Assembly (NCBI GenBank): GCA_001931875.2
Contig: MSJH02000823.1
Location: 286,174-350,173 of the forward strand
Direction of reading: 5' to 3'
Length of the DNA: 64,000 nucleotides
DNA from: Byssochlamys sp. IMV 00236
Taxonomy: Eukaryota > Ascomycota > Eurotiomycetes > Eurotiales > Thermoascaceae
Position 1 is the stretch's first letter, and each line of letters starts with the position of its first letter. Positions 11,672 through 23,117 of the stretch are shown here, in pieces. The notes under the pieces are model-generated. The model searched no databases. It had not been told where the DNA came from and was given only the letters and a program-made list of their open reading frames with translations. A program made the translations under genes and the position numbers.

Positions 11672-13649
11672 ATGAATCCAGTTGTGCAGGACGAACATGA
11701 GTCCGATGTTAATGTTGGACTAAATAATGTTGTTGCCAAGGAGATATATTTGGTGGTAAGTCAGGAACCCTTGCCATCTTCTGGGTTTCATGACGAGGTC
11801 GCATACTGACGGGTGCCGGAAACAGACAGAAAATAAAGATCAGGAAAACAATGGACAAGCTGCACAATCTAGCCCCGCAGAGAAGCCGAAGTTTCAACTA
11901 TGGCCAACAATAAAGAAACAAGGACCTCTTCCTGGCCGGAATCCAGTGGAGGTCGCACGACCACGCCTATTAGCAAGTAGTCATTCAAGCCCGTCTCTCC
12001 GAGATAGCGGTCTGCTCGTCACAAGCAGAAAGATTAAGCAGCTGAAGGAGGCTTCTGGAGTCAGGCGTCGCAAGATCAGTTTCCCGGACCTGGGCTTCGG
12101 GCCTATGACCACAGTGCAAGAGCATTATGTAGATTCTCGTGAGTTTTTAGCCGATACCCAACTCTTGAAGACTTGTACTAACAGGAAATATAAGCCACGG
12201 TTCCAGGGAGATTTCCTGCTCACGAAAGATCAAACAGTGCTCCATCGTGGGGAAGGACTCCTTTTGAGGAGAGTATGCTTGAACCTATTGCCGAACCCGT
12301 GGTGTTGACATCTGAGCAAGATGGCTCATCAGTGCGGGATCATGTCCGTCAAGCAGAAGTTCAGGAGTCTGTACAGAAAGGTCCACCTGGTTCAAAAGAT
12401 TCGAATCCTGAGAAGCAGGATACTCGATCCGATATACCTCCAGCTGTTCCTCCGAAGTCTCCACGGATCGTGCGGACTCCACCGTTGACTCAAGCTCCAA
12501 CGTCCAAATTCAGTCCACCGTCACCTAAAGGGCAGACGGCTTCACAAGTGCATAGGCCTCCCTCAAGCCGAGGTGCAACGCCAGTAAATTCTTCGTCAGT
12601 GCCGTCGTCCCCAAGGCATATCACAGATCAAGTCCAGAGATCGCAATCCCGACGAAGGGCAGGCAGCGCTGTGGAACGTCAGCGTTCGCCAATTGGCCGC
12701 AAACCTTCGCGCAGCATTGACACCGTTTACCGTCACAAAAGAGAAGAGAGTGGAGGATTACCTGGGCTCATGGGAACCATCACAGAACTAAGTAATGTGG
12801 CCCGAAACGAGTATATTCGAGAGCTTTCACAGACTCCAATCATGGAACGTGGTAGACCGCCAACGAACAATGGGTTTGTCGAAAGAAAAGCCAGCAAGCG
12901 TCGTCGACCTTCTGAGGATCAAGGGTCATCATCAAATCTCCCATTGGGTGTTGCCCCTCCGGAGGCCTTTAGAGTCCTCTCACCAACAGAAGTTGAGAGA
13001 CTGCAAGAGCAAGCTCGCGGACAGGCGAAAAAGTTCGAAGTACTGAAATACAGTGATGTGAAGGCACTTTCACAGGTATGGTAACCATGATCCCCTCATA
13101 CAGAGGTGCAGGACCTGAGCATGACTAACCCCTTGGAAGGAGCTGAGGGCGCTTGACGAACGCTGCGATTATCTTCGAAGCACACACAACTCACTGCGCG
13201 CTGGACGCCGCAGCCTGCACGAGAGGATGATCAGCTATCTTAAATCACCTAGTTTATCAAAGTATAGCATGGATAGCATGCTGAAGCAGGAGGAAGCACT
13301 TGCTTCGCTGGACCAGGCTATTGACGAATGGGTCGCAAAGTTGGACTTCGCGGAGAATCGACGGACCCGTATTAGACAGAAATTGCTCGAACATATGGCT
13401 GCAGCTCTTTTGGTGCAACGGACGAATCCCGAGCCCCAGAAATTTCAGGAGAGTCCTCCACCAAGCCCAGATGAGATAGAGACTCAGTTGGGAGTGAGTC
13501 GCAAGGATGTTCACTCTATCAAGATCTATGCGGACGAGATGGTATATGCTGACGCGAAGGTATATGCGCTTTTTGAAGACATTGAAAAGGAGATGGAGCT
13601 TATGACCGAGGCAAGGAATGCAAGTTCCGCTCGAAAGGATGCCCTCTGA
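11672..13649 (+). CDS. Uds1-like (up-regulated during septation) domain protein
   Basis: Four exons fit a single frame: 11672-11755, 11826-12138, 12195-13075 and 13140-13649, giving 595 residues. The first intron is 70 nt with a GTAAGT donor. The second (56 nt) has a perfect TACTAAC branch site and an AAG acceptor, and the third (64 nt) also ends in AAG. The N-terminal two thirds are Ser/Pro/Arg-rich and probably disordered (many SP and RS sites). The C-terminal part begins near PPEAFRVLSPTEVERL and continues with LRALDERCDYLR, RAGRRSLHERM and LKQEEALASLD, a predicted helical and coiled-coil region. I associate this pattern with fungal proteins carrying the up-regulated-during-septation domain, from memory. 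A role in septation is therefore inference only. The exon chain is well supported by frame continuity. Confidence 0.65.
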
Positions 13650-14396
13650 CCTTATGGATTTCAATATTTCCTGCTCTTGTGGTATTAGCGTTTCATATAT
13701 CTTTGTCTGATTGTCGGGAAGGCGTCTGCTCTTATTTCTGTCGAGCAGGGCAGTTTACCTCTTAGACCCACCTATACAGATTATTCTTCTGTTGATTCTT
13801 CTTTCGATTCTTCTCAATCCTGTTCAACATTTCCGGAGTGACCAGACTGTTGTATATAAACTTCATGCAAGTTCCATGGAACTCGACCCTGCAGCCGAAT
13901 GCAATGATATAGATTAATAACGTCCTGAGTGGTCCCTCGCAGTCAAGAACAAGAGAATCCTCATTTTTAGACTTGCTGCCCCAGAAACATGATCCAAACC
14001 GTTCTGGAAAGAGGTTGTTCTAAGCTAGCAATACTCCAGAAAACAAGGTTGTACTAGAGTAGCTAAGAACTATGTGGTATGACACAGACAAAGGGGAATG
14101 TTCATGGGCCAAGGAGGATAATTGAGCCAGGTTCAATAAATGTAGCATTAGTATCCTGAAGGACTACTCTACGATAGAAATATGATGAAGGCGATAATTC
14201 CGGAGATCAGCGGTCACCAGCAGACAACACAGCCGGTTATCGGGGATGGTTATGTAAGTCCCGGAGGCTACGTTTTCCCGAAGAGCTCAATTTTCGGCCG
14301 CCGAGAGTTGCAACATTGAATGCTACAGCTCATATAAAACACACAGCCTCTTACTTTCAAGCTCGTCTTTCCCTATTACCTTTACATCCACATAAG
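13650..14396. other. Intergenic region upstream of mitochondrial GrpE
   Basis: No gene was recognised. The right part probably holds the promoter of the GrpE gene: a heat-shock-element-like TTCCCGAA at 14275-14282 and a TATA-like ATATAAAA near 14332. The left part is the 3' flank of the upstream gene and is T-rich. Confidence 0.4.
14275..14282. promoter_or_regulatory. Possible heat-shock element before the GrpE gene
   Basis: TTCCCGAA matches two inverted nTTCn/nGAAn units (TTCnnGAA), about 115 nt upstream of the GrpE start codon. Mitochondrial GrpE is commonly heat-inducible in fungi, so the position is sensible. A full element usually has three units, and only two clear ones are seen, so this is tentative. 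Confidence 0.3.
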
Positions 14397-15320
14397 ATGT
14401 TTCAGCGTGCGTTGCTCAGACAAAGCCAGGCCATGCGGTCTGCGCTCTCATCCCGATCTTTGACCACAGCAGTATCGTCACCTCTCACGCGGACGTCACC
14501 GCTGCGACTGCACACTCCATCAATTGGAGCATACGCTCTCCGTTCAGCACAGAGATATTATTCTTCTGAGACTGAATCGAGCAAGACTGAAACCAAGGAT
14601 GCTGGAGAGCAGAAGGAGTCGAAGACCGAGACAGCAGAAGGCAAGGAAGAAGACGCCCTGAAGAAGGAGTTGGAGGCAAAACAGAAGGAAATCGTTGAAC
14701 TGAAGGTATGTCTTTCGCATCGAGCGGTCTAATAATTCATTTTTCGCGGGGTCCCCAATTTGTGGCGGATTCAAAAATCCTGATGTGCTCAATCAGGACA
14801 AATATCTTCGCTCCGTGGCCGATTTCCGAAACCTTCAGGAACGCACTAAGCGCGACATCGATAACGCACGCACATTTGCCATTCAAAAGTTTGCTGGTGA
14901 TCTTCTGGATACCGTTGACAACTTCGACCGTGCCCTCTCCGCAGTGCCGGCCGAGAAGCTGGAGGCTCGTGGAGATGAGTCTCTTAAGGACCTGCACAAC
15001 CTATATGATGGCTTGAAGATGACTGAGAACATCCTTATGGCTACGCTGAAGAAGCATGGCCTGGAGAGGTTTGACCCCGGCGAGCCTACCGAAGACGGCA
15101 AGCCTCAGAAGTTCGACCCCAACCGACACGAGGCTACTTTCATGGCCAAGGCCGAAGGCAAGGAGGACGGCGAGATTATGTACACTCAGAGCAAGGGATT
15201 TATCCTCAATGGCCGGGTGGTCAGAGTGAGTACTTTACCGCTATAAACATTATGCACGATGGGAGATGTTCTAATTTGATACCATAGGCTGCCAAAGTTG
15301 GTGTTGTCAAGAACTCTTAA
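14397..15320 (+). CDS. mge1: Mitochondrial GrpE co-chaperone (Mge1)
   Basis: Three exons (14397-14705, 14797-15225, 15288-15320) join in phase to a 256-residue protein, close to the usual fungal Mge1 length. The first about 50 residues are Arg/Ser/Leu-rich and lack acids, typical of a matrix-targeting sequence, and end in RYYSS. An acidic Lys/Glu linker leads to a long helix (DALKKELEAKQKEIVELK), then the core with DKYLRSVADFRNLQERT and the beta head (FDPNRHEATF, SKGFILNGRVVR). The protein is the nucleotide-exchange factor for matrix Hsp70 and acts in protein import and folding. An upstream in-frame ATG at 14316 would add 27 residues but spoils the targeting peptide, so 14397 is preferred. 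The last exon encodes only AAKVGVVKNS. Confidence 0.95.
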
Positions 15321-16093
15321 GCTTGTTCAGACTATTCCCAAGAGTCTGTTTGCGAGCTTCGCCTTCGGATTTCACCCAATCTTCCTAATACTTTTCTCTC
15401 AACGTCTGTACAATATATCCTGAGCCATACATGATGACGGGGCAGCACGTGAACGGTGATCGACAGGGAAACGGTTTATTTCTCACCTAATCTTGCGTCT
15501 ACGTGTGTTTTAACAGTTCATTTTTGCGCCAACAGCGCAATGTTCGATGATTCTTTGCTCTCTGTCTTCCTGTTTTCACCCTCATGGAAATCCCCATCTA
15601 ACACGATCACCTCTCCTCTCCACTCGAATGACACGCATCAGCCAACATGTTTGTTCATGAAAAAAATTGTTTTCTTCTGCATCTGGCTTTGGGATGGGCG
15701 CGGGAATGCCATAGGGCACTCTGGTTTCTTTGTCTTATTATGTCCCCGTTATTCTCTGAGTCGACTAGAAGTTGGAACAGTTACCCATCTCCGGATGGCG
15801 CTGTGGCGCTGGCTTATCCGGGATAGAGAATCTGTAGATACGAATCTCAAGACATGTCGGTTTCATGTGGCGAACGTGGCTCGTACGCTTTTATAGTCAA
15901 TTGCATGATTTAAAGCATTTGGCTATTGTAACTTCTCCTAAAATTCCACCGGGGATTAAATTTTAGAGCGGACTCGGGCATTTTTACATCTAGGTAAAGT
16001 ATCTCCAGGAGAAGAAGCGATACTAATAATACATAGTTATACGGCTCGAAGCACTAGGGAGGGCGAGAGGTACGATAAACGATATATACCGCA
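15321..16093. other. Convergent 3' intergenic region
   Basis: This lies between the 3' ends of the GrpE gene (+) and the Phe-tRNA synthetase gene (-). A 146-codon open frame at 15456-15896 has no motif and a composition like translated UTR, so it is not called. No other feature was recognised. Confidence 0.4.
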
Positions 16094-17635
16094 TCATCGC
16101 AGCTCAACCCCAACCCTCTCTACCAATTTCTGCCTGACCTGTTCATGCAACTCGTTGGTTTCCTTATTCGTCAACGTCCGCTCCAGGCTTCGGTAGTTGA
16201 TGCGGTAGCACATGCTCTTCCGGCCTGTCTTGGGGTGTGTGAACTCATCGACGAGTTTGACATCCTCGACCAGATCGCCTGCCACATCACGAACGATTTC
16301 CATCATGTCGTTTTCATGGAAAGGCACCGCGCCGCCCGCGGCGCTGCCACCGGCCGATTGTAGCCAGAATGCCACGTCCTTGTAACAGGCGGGGTATTTA
16401 GAGAATGGTTCAAAGCGAGTGATCTGTCCAGCTTTGAACTGGGAGAGGAACCGCTCGTCGCGGGACCAGAATAGACGGATATCAGGGATGTTGAAGAGGA
16501 GCATGGCAATACGCTCGATGCCTAGACCAAAAGCCCAACCCACTCTCTCTGGGACATCTGAGTTGTTCAGGAGTTCCTGCTTGATGACACCACAGCCTAG
16601 AATCTCCAGCCAGTCTCCCTGCCAGAAAACCTCCAGCTCCCACGAAGGGCTGGTAAAGGGGAAGTACGCTTCCACCCATCGAACCTTCAGAGGCTCTTGT
16701 TGAGCGTCTCCTGCTGCTTTGCTAGCTTCGGTAAAGATCTTGATAACCATGCGCTCGAGTGATCGCTTGAGGTGAGCAGCTATGGCTTCCACCTCTTCAG
16801 CGCTGTGATATTCTGCCTGTAGCGGATTGCGCTCCGGATGGATCGTCGGATTAGGGTCCTCCACAACCACATCATGAGCAGGGATCTTTTTCACATCTTC
16901 CCAGATGGCAGATGCAGTCTGCGTAGCATGTTTCAATGGCTCAGTCGCAGGACGCTTCCACAACCGGGCGCCTTCCATCTGGTGGAAGACGGGATAGTGG
17001 CTTCGATCAATAGCATCCCGCCGGTACACATCAGCGATCACAGTATAACCCGTCTCCTCCGGCCGTGTCTTCTCATTCTTGTTCATCCGTTGGAAGTATT
17101 CCTGCTGGTGCGCACTGGTGTGCGTCCTCAAAACGGTCTTCTCATTGACGTAGTAGGTGTCGGTGCGACTGCGACCCGGGTGGTCTGGAGGGAAACCCAA
17201 AACGTCGAAATTATTAGCGGTCGAGACGACAGGATTTAGCTCTGAATAGTTTCCGTATACCGGCGATGGGAATTGACTCTCGATCAGCTTGCGGGTGATT
17301 GCTAGAGGATGGTTCTCGTCGAGGTATAGTCGGCGGCCGACATGGGAAAGGATTGTTTCGGTAGCATTCGTCCATTGATCAGCTGGATAGGAGATTCCCT
17401 CAATGGTGACATCTTGCTTTTTCCCAACAAAGCCACTGTTTCCATTGAGAACAGTGGATTTTGGAGCTTCGACCTTCTCTTCCTTCGTCGAAGCGACTGT
17501 CGATCTTGGGCGCCTCACAATGGAGCCGTAGACACACTGAAAACGCGGAGGAACGCAAACTCTCCCACGTACGGAAGTAATTGACCACGCGCCGCTACTC
17601 GCGCGTAGTGCCCTTCCCGTGGCAAGTAGCCGCAT
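16094..17635 (-). CDS. MSF1: Mitochondrial phenylalanyl-tRNA synthetase
   Basis: Single exon of 513 residues from the ATG at 17635. The frame stays open further upstream only through a non-ATG codon. The N-terminus (MRLLATGRALRASS) is a good mitochondrial presequence. The class II catalytic core contains RTHTSAHQQEYF (motif 2 region and Phe site), a QMEGARLW segment and the motif 3 region GWAFGLGIERIAMLLF followed by LFWSRDERFL. From about residue 415 to the end is the FDX-ACB anticodon-binding domain (FEPFSKYPACYKDVAFW, RINYRSLERTLTNKE). The monomeric enzyme with fused FDX-ACB domain is the organellar form, and it charges mitochondrial tRNA-Phe. The frame is complete with no intron. Confidence is high. 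Confidence 0.95.
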   Translation of the reverse strand: MRLLATGRALRASSGAWSITSVRGRVCVPPRFQCVYGSIVRRPRSTVASTKEEKVEAPKSTVLNGNSGFVGKKQDVTIEGISYPADQWTNATETILSHVGRRLYLDENHPLAITRKLIESQFPSPVYGNYSELNPVVSTANNFDVLGFPPDHPGRSRTDTYYVNEKTVLRTHTSAHQQEYFQRMNKNEKTRPEETGYTVIADVYRRDAIDRSHYPVFHQMEGARLWKRPATEPLKHATQTASAIWEDVKKIPAHDVVVEDPNPTIHPERNPLQAEYHSAEEVEAIAAHLKRSLERMVIKIFTEASKAAGDAQQEPLKVRWVEAYFPFTSPSWELEVFWQGDWLEILGCGVIKQELLNNSDVPERVGWAFGLGIERIAMLLFNIPDIRLFWSRDERFLSQFKAGQITRFEPFSKYPACYKDVAFWLQSAGGSAAGGAVPFHENDMMEIVRDVAGDLVEDVKLVDEFTHPKTGRKSMCYRINYRSLERTLTNKETNELHEQVRQKLVERVGVELR

Positions 17636-19708
17636 GTTGTGATATATTTCGAGGGCTGTTTTGGGCACGTTTATTGCTATCTATCCTGCGCAGATCTCCG
17701 GAAATATTCCCGCGCGTTCTTTCGGCCCGGGTTAACCGCGCCGCCGACTGGTTGTATCTATACAAAGTAGGCACAGCACTCCAAGCATGATGCATCGCCT
17801 TTTAGGTTAATATTTTTGTACTGATTCTCTTGTTCTGCTCTCATTAAAGACGAAATTTATAGCGTCACAGAACCAAGCGGCACATTGGCATCTGAATCAT
17901 AAATTGGCGATATGACATAGCAGCGTCCAACTTAACGCTTTCAAGTTTTCAAATAAAACGAAATTGACAATACTTCCGTCTACTAATGCTCAGACAATCC
18001 CAGGTCTCTAGAAGTATCGTATTTTTCCGTATCAGCCACCTGTCGAGAATGTTGTAAATTCGAAGGAATAGTTACAACTACATGCTAAAGCGGTAAGCTT
18101 CTAGAACGGCTATAGATATACATCGTAAACTGTTATTATTGGCTATCAATTGCCGTAGACAGTGTCCGCGAATCTAGAATAAAAGGGGCAGGCCAAGAGC
18201 ATAAATAATAAATCACCCCATCGTACTTTCGCGTTCATCTGTTTCAGTTGAAATAGACCATGTAAATGAGAAAAATACACTCTTTATCTTATCTCTGAGC
18301 TGGAATGGTAATTGTCATTGATAAAGAAGTTAATCACGGCTCGTTACTGTAATACATGCTCGCTCCTATTTCTGTAGTTCAAGTAGCTTTTCGCTCATCA
18401 AATTATGGATGCGGAGCCCTCCCGATAGAAGTAGAACTACTAGTTATCACATAGATCACAGCTGTGCCTGGTTCTATGAGAAGCCCAGCAAGTGATTAAA
18501 CGGTAGTTTTAGCGGGTAAATAATATAACAAACTAACTAATAACTAGTAAGTCAATACGGAGTAGAGCATTATTATCATTATTAAGCCCCCGTGCCCTTT
18601 GCCAAAGCACTACTGATCATATCCCGGACTCTTGAAAGATGTACTGTATTGCACTCCGTATTCATTTACTTAACATCACCAACGCTGCAAGATCTCTTCT
18701 AAGCCAAATCCATAGATTAAATACAGACCCACTAAATCCAATCGGCCCCGGCAAAAGAAGAAATAATCATACATAATCTGAAAAAACAGACCAATTCCCG
18801 ATCTCTGGCCGAGGATTCGGCAGAACTCGGGATGAACGGACGGAAGGGAAAAGCAGAACCGCACGAGGCCTGGACTCGCAACGCCTCGGGAAATTTAGTT
18901 TTCGTCCCCTCCTTCCCTCATGGTCCAGTGAGAGAATGCGCAGTCCTGTTAATTATTATTCATGATTATTTTTATTATTGTTACTTTTTCCTTCGGGTTT
19001 ACCCCCGCATCGGGGATCATCGCGAGGTGAAATTGTGTGTAATCTTTACTTTCCTCCTCTTCTTTCTTCCCTCTCTCCTCTTTCTTCTCTCATTCCTGAT
19101 GGTTTCGGCACTGGTTGTGGTTGCGCTTTTCTATACTTGCTCGCCTACGGGGCAGCTCGTCAAGAACTCACTGCATAACCCGGTCGAGCAATGCCCAGCC
19201 CAACGCACTCGAAATGTTCAGGGAAGCAGTGCCGCTTGAGTGCCCCTTCTGTTGCTTGCAATCTTTCAATCATCAAGACATTGGCCTCTAGATATCTTAT
19301 CTACTGCGTCCAAATGTCAAATAGACTCGACTGAAACGAACTGCCATGTCTATGCACTCATTGTATTAACGTGTCAATCTAGCTGCACTTTCAGAAATGA
19401 CTCTAATATAGCAGACTATACTTCAAACAGAAGGGAGATCATTATCCCTGTGACACTGAAAGTCCGTAGGTCTTCCTTTTTTGCCCCCGTACGTTTCGCA
19501 TGGTCCGATGCCTTAAGCCTCTATCGCTGACCTACGCATTAACTGACTCGAACTGCAGTCAGGTATGAAAAATCGCTCGCAATGGCTGTCAAGACGTCTG
19601 GCAGAGAGGGACGAGACCTGCATCCTACGTTCTTTATGACAAGTGATGACCTTGTCACCCGACGGTCTTGCTTGCATCATCCGTCTATCGTCGTATATCA
19701 GGAATCAC
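17636..19708. other. Intergenic region between PheRS and pyruvate kinase
   Basis: About 2 kb without a recognised gene. The left 300 bp is the probable PheRS promoter. 18.0-18.7 kb is AT-rich with TACGGAGTA-type motifs at about 18557 and 18654. A 135-codon frame at 18832-19239 is rich in Phe/Leu from TTT/CTT tracts and has no family features, so it is not called. The right end is the 3' flank of pyruvate kinase. Confidence 0.4.
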
Positions 19709-21814
19709 TTATTCCATCACCAGACCGAGGTTCTCCTCAGCTGGGACTATACGGATGGTGTTGGTGTGGCCCTGGCCACCGCGCCAACCTTGAACACAGA
19801 CAACAGAGTCACCCTTGTTAATGACACCCAGCTTGAGAGCGTTGGAGATACCCCACTTGAGGCGTCGGTCAACATCCTCCTGCCAGATCTTGACGTTGAA
19901 GTCAGGCTTCTTCTCAGGGAAGTGGAAGGGGTAGACACCGCGGTACAAGTGGGAATACTGTACGATGGGTAAGTATAGGTCTGGTCTGGTCGTCAGGAAG
20001 ATGCTGGACTTACCCGTGTGGCAGCAGCGCTGCGACTGACCATGATGATGGGACAGACGGGACGGTACTTGGACAGAAGGCGTGCGGTGTGACCGCTGAT
20101 TTCGTTAGCAGGATACGAGTCACGTGGGAAGAATATAATCCATACCTAGTGGTCAGGACGAGGATCGCACCGGCGTTCAGCTCGAGACTGGCACTGACCG
20201 CGGCCATGGCAATAGACTCGACGGTATCCGTGGGGCGGGGGCAAAGGTTACGCAGTTCGTCAAAGACCTGGAAGTGAGGAATAGCAACCTCCGCCAGCAG
20301 ACACGTCTCGTGCATCATGGTAACGGCCTCCTTAGGGTAGTTACCCTTCGCAGTTTCTCCCGACAGCATGACACAGTCGGCGCCGTCGAGGACAGCGTTG
20401 GCGACATCGGATACCTCTGCGCGAGTCGGGCGAGGGTTGTACGTCATGGACTCCAGCATCTGAGTGGCACAGATGACAGGCTTGCCCTTAATGTTACACT
20501 TGGCGATCATCATCTTCTGGGCGATGAAAACCTTAGGTGCCGGAATCTCGATACCAAGGTCACCACGGGCAACCATTACTCCGTCAGTCTCCTCCAGGAT
20601 CTCGTCAAAGTTGTTGACACCCTGCTGGTTCTCGATCTTAGCAATGATCTGGATATCCTTGCCTTCTTCACCCAACACCGCGCGAATGTGCTTGATGTCA
20701 CTTCCGCGGCGGATAAATGAGGCAAAAATCATGTCGACCTTGTTCTTAACACCGAACTTCAGGTCGGCAATATCCTTCTCTGAAAGAGCGGGAAGGTCGA
20801 CGTCAGTGCCAGGGAGGTTGACTCCCTTCTTAGAAGAGATGTTTCCATTGTTGAGGCACCTGACGCGCAGCGTCTGCTCATCAACGACCTCGAGCACCTC
20901 GAAGGAGAGAATACCGTCATCGACATAGATGAGCTTGCCAGGCTCGATCACCTTAGTGATGTTCTTATAGTCGATATACCTGTGAAGCGAGACAATGTCA
21001 GGATCTTGCCTTGAACATTACACGTTGGAGGTCTGCGCTTGTTGCAGTCACACTCCCAAGGCCCATCTTATCTAGGACCAAATCGAGAAAGGAGGGGTTG
21101 GAAGGAGCAGCTTATCCACATACATGTTCTTGTCATCGCTGGCGGTCGCGTACTTGTCATCAGTGGTAATATTGAGCTCAGTGCCCTCCTTGATCGGGAT
21201 GTCCTTGTCACCGACCGTGTTACCGGTACGGATCTCGGGTCCTTTCTATTGGATGTCAACCAGGCATTCAAGCGTCGACAAACGACGACAAGAGAGTTGA
21301 GAACTTACGGTATCAAGGGCAATGGCGAGGGGACGACCAGCTTGGGTCTTCTCCGCCTCTCTGGCATTGTCGATGACGGATTGGTGGTACTAGCTCTGGG
21401 TGAGTCCATTGTCTTCCAGCGGTGGTTCGAAACAATACGGACCTCATACGAGCCGTGAGAGAAGTTCATACGAACAACATTGAGACCAGCTATTTGTTTG
21501 AGTCAGCTTCGCGGCGCATTGCGACGGATTTTGTAATTGTCCACACCTTTGCGGAGGATGTTGATCTTCTCCACAGAGTTGGTCTTGGGGCCTGAGAAGA
21601 GCAGTTCGTGTCAGCAATGTCAGAAATGTCAGCAATTGCTGCTACACTCCAACTGAGAGTGAATGGAGAGTGCAGCTGTGAGCACCATACCGATTGTGCA
21701 GATGATGGATGTCCGGCGGAAGTTCCTGGCCGGAACCATCTCAGTGTTGAGCTTGGAATGCCATTCCAGCTTCATGCGGTTGGAAAGGTGATCGATCGAA
21801 GTTGCGGCAGCCAT
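19709..21814 (-). CDS. pkiA: Pyruvate kinase
   Basis: Eight exons on the minus strand (21814-21691, 21591-21547, 21489-21443, 21389-21309, 21245-21124, 20979-20146, 20095-20014, 19957-19709) join in phase to 527 residues. Seven introns is the number I recall for Aspergillus pkiA. The start [20 protein letters not shown] and [16 protein letters not shown] match fungal PkiA. Seen are the phosphate/ADP region [13 protein letters not shown], the metal-binding [11 protein letters not shown], the catalytic [12 protein letters not shown], the ATQMLESMT segment and the C-terminal allosteric domain with [14 protein letters not shown]. The enzyme converts phosphoenolpyruvate and ADP to pyruvate and ATP, the last step of cytosolic glycolysis. 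It is expected to be a strongly expressed tetramer activated by fructose-1,6-bisphosphate. All splice sites are GT/AG. Confidence 0.97.
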
Positions 21815-23117
21815 GGTGATGACTTCCTGACCGTAGAGGATGTTAGAAACAAAAGACGGTCGTGCAGATGTAGGTAAGGAATGGATGAGAGTGTAGATGA
21901 CACAGATAAAATTGCGCGGAGGTCCGTTGGGAGGAGGGGTGGACGGGGCTGGATGTGGGCGGGTGAGAAAATGTTGTTGGCCAAAGTCTAGATCGGGTGC
22001 CGCGCATCCCAGAGTCTAATAAATAATAGCCCCCATGCTAACCATCTGCTGCCTCCGACCACGGGGATTTGTGCAAGTGACGGCTAAATAATAATAATAG
22101 ATGGCGATGGCCGACAAGGGCCTCATCTAGCCAAGAGAGGCAATGTCACCCACCTGTCGAGTTCAAAGAAAGCAGCGAGATAATCAGATGTTCAGGTGTC
22201 TCAGGCCGATGATCCGGGCAAAGTGACTCCGAAGTCACACAGTTGCGTGGGAGAGCGGCACAGGCACAGGAACAGTCCAAAGAAGTAATCCCGCAACTGG
22301 AGAGCAAACAGAATCTGATATCACAATTCGAGTGAATAATAACGTCTGGGAATGTAATATGACTGAGCTACAACCGGAGCTGAACAGTTTCAATAAATAA
22401 TAATAAATACTCGTTGGACTCCGTAATTAACTACTGCATGCAACCCTCGACCAGAAACGCAGCCAAGCACACCAAGGGGTTCAGGTTCAGACTCGGGCGA
22501 GACGAGACAAGAAAATCGCCTTTCCTTCTTTCTTGACTGCGGTGAGTCTTTTCAGGTTGTTCCTCGAGCTGAGGAAGAAGCGGATGCAACGGAGCTGCAA
22601 CGTGATTGGTAGCATTTGGATCGTAAGCGAGGGGGGAAACATCCCTCCCCCTCTTTCTTATCGATAAAAAAATAATAAAAATCGGACTCCGGAGAAAGAT
22701 TGCGGTTTGCAAACTGCTGCTGTTAAGAACTCCGTAATAGGAGCGTAGGCGCAGTCACGTGGTATCGCTTACCGCCCAGTTCGTTTCTTCGTGTTAGTCA
22801 GCAGATCTCGTTTGAGCTTCTTTCCCTTTTCGGTAGCCTTTCTGCATTAGGCAGGTGATGGGTCCAGGATGAGGTGTCATGTGAAAAATGCTCACGTGTC
22901 ATATCTGGTGGGGAGGCTGGGGAGCGGCGGGGGGGCTGACTCCGGCGCTGGTGGCAGGTCATCGATCCAAAACTGCGGATGTCCGATTTCCCCGTCCACC
23001 GGACAATAATACAAAGAGCGCTGACGATCGAACACTGAACTTGTTATTATTCTCCTGTATATATCACCCCCCTGTCTCTTACGGAGTCTGTTTGCTAGGA
23101 AGAAGAATCTCGTCATC
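21815..23117. other. Divergent promoter region between pkiA and the DUF1748 gene
   Basis: A 1.3-kb region with both genes reading away from it. It is AT-rich in places (AATAATAATA runs near 22023, 22090, 22400 and 22670) and carries TACGGAGTA-type motifs at 22419, 22731 and 23084. A 93-codon minus-strand frame at 22431-22712 lacks motifs and is not called. The pkiA promoter is expected to be strong, but no single element was pinned down. Confidence 0.45.

Noticed and set aside
15456..15896. 146-codon plus-strand frame after the GrpE gene
   Set aside because: Phe/Ser/Cys-rich translation of T-rich 3' sequence, no motif, no splice support.
18832..19239. 135-codon plus-strand frame in the PheRS-pkiA gap
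   Set aside because: Hydrophobic runs derive from TTT/CTT tracts. There is no homology that I recognise.
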